From Bacillaceae bacterium UBA7792 (GTDB lineage: Bacteria > Bacillota > Bacilli > Bacillales > Cytobacillaceae), in contig DLCS01000291.1 of NCBI GenBank assembly GCA_002480735.1, forward strand, positions 1-6,318: a stretch of 6,318 bases of DNA. The letters are read 5' to 3'. Positions 6,312 through 6,318 of the stretch are shown one piece after another (position 1 is the stretch's first letter; the number at the start of each line of letters is the position of its first letter). The position numbers and the translations under genes are program-made. A model generated the notes under the pieces. It saw only the letters and a list, made by a program, of their open reading frames with translations. It was not told where the DNA came from and searched no databases.

Positions 6312-6318
6312 TTCTAAA

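Noticed and set aside
1..6318. CRISPR arrays, insertion sequences, tRNA or rRNA genes, riboswitches, phage or defence genes
   Set aside because: No regular spaced repeats, transposase motifs, terminal inverted repeats, tRNA-like cloverleaf or defence-system domains were seen in reading both strands.

Overview
The window looks like ordinary chromosome from an endospore-forming, low-GC Gram-positive of the Bacillaceae. The grounds are a CotA-type spore-coat multicopper oxidase, AT-rich DNA, strong AGGAG/GAGGTGA-type ribosome binding sites ahead of ATG starts, and close Bacillus-like protein families. The genus cannot be fixed from sequence reading alone.

Layout. Positions 1-1488 (minus strand) hold a CotA laccase whose last residues run off the left edge. 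A 128-base divergent region (1489-1616) separates it from a plus-strand series: a YiiM/YflK-like MOSC-domain protein (1617-2324), pyroglutamyl-peptidase I (2377-3000), and a 40-codon remnant of a DUF488/YeaO-like gene (3007-3129). The remnant keeps only the N-terminal third of its family. After a short AT-rich regulatory stretch comes a 690-residue PAS-PAS-GGDEF-EAL protein (3227-5299). Its GGDEF signature is ruined (DSDKF) but its EAL catalytic set is complete, so it is predicted to be a c-di-GMP phosphodiesterase. A rho-independent terminator (5311-5344) closes that unit. The undecaprenyl-diphosphatase gene uppP follows (5432-6268) with its own extended -10 promoter. The last 50 bases hold a 35-base imperfect palindrome that contains a perfect TTGACA box, which looks like an operator/promoter for a gene just beyond the right edge.

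How the genes relate. The MOSC gene, pcp and the DUF488 remnant are closely spaced on one strand with no visible terminator between them and may form one transcript. The c-di-GMP gene and uppP appear to be separate units. The genes do not form an obvious single pathway: they cover spore-coat oxidation, detoxification-type MOSC chemistry, peptide turnover, second-messenger signalling and cell-wall lipid-carrier recycling.

I found no CRISPR array, insertion sequence, tRNA or rRNA, and no convincing undescribed multi-gene system. The points most worth a second look are the truncated DUF488 gene, the degenerate-GGDEF/intact-EAL design with a CodY-box-like site upstream, and the palindromic operator-like element at the right edge.
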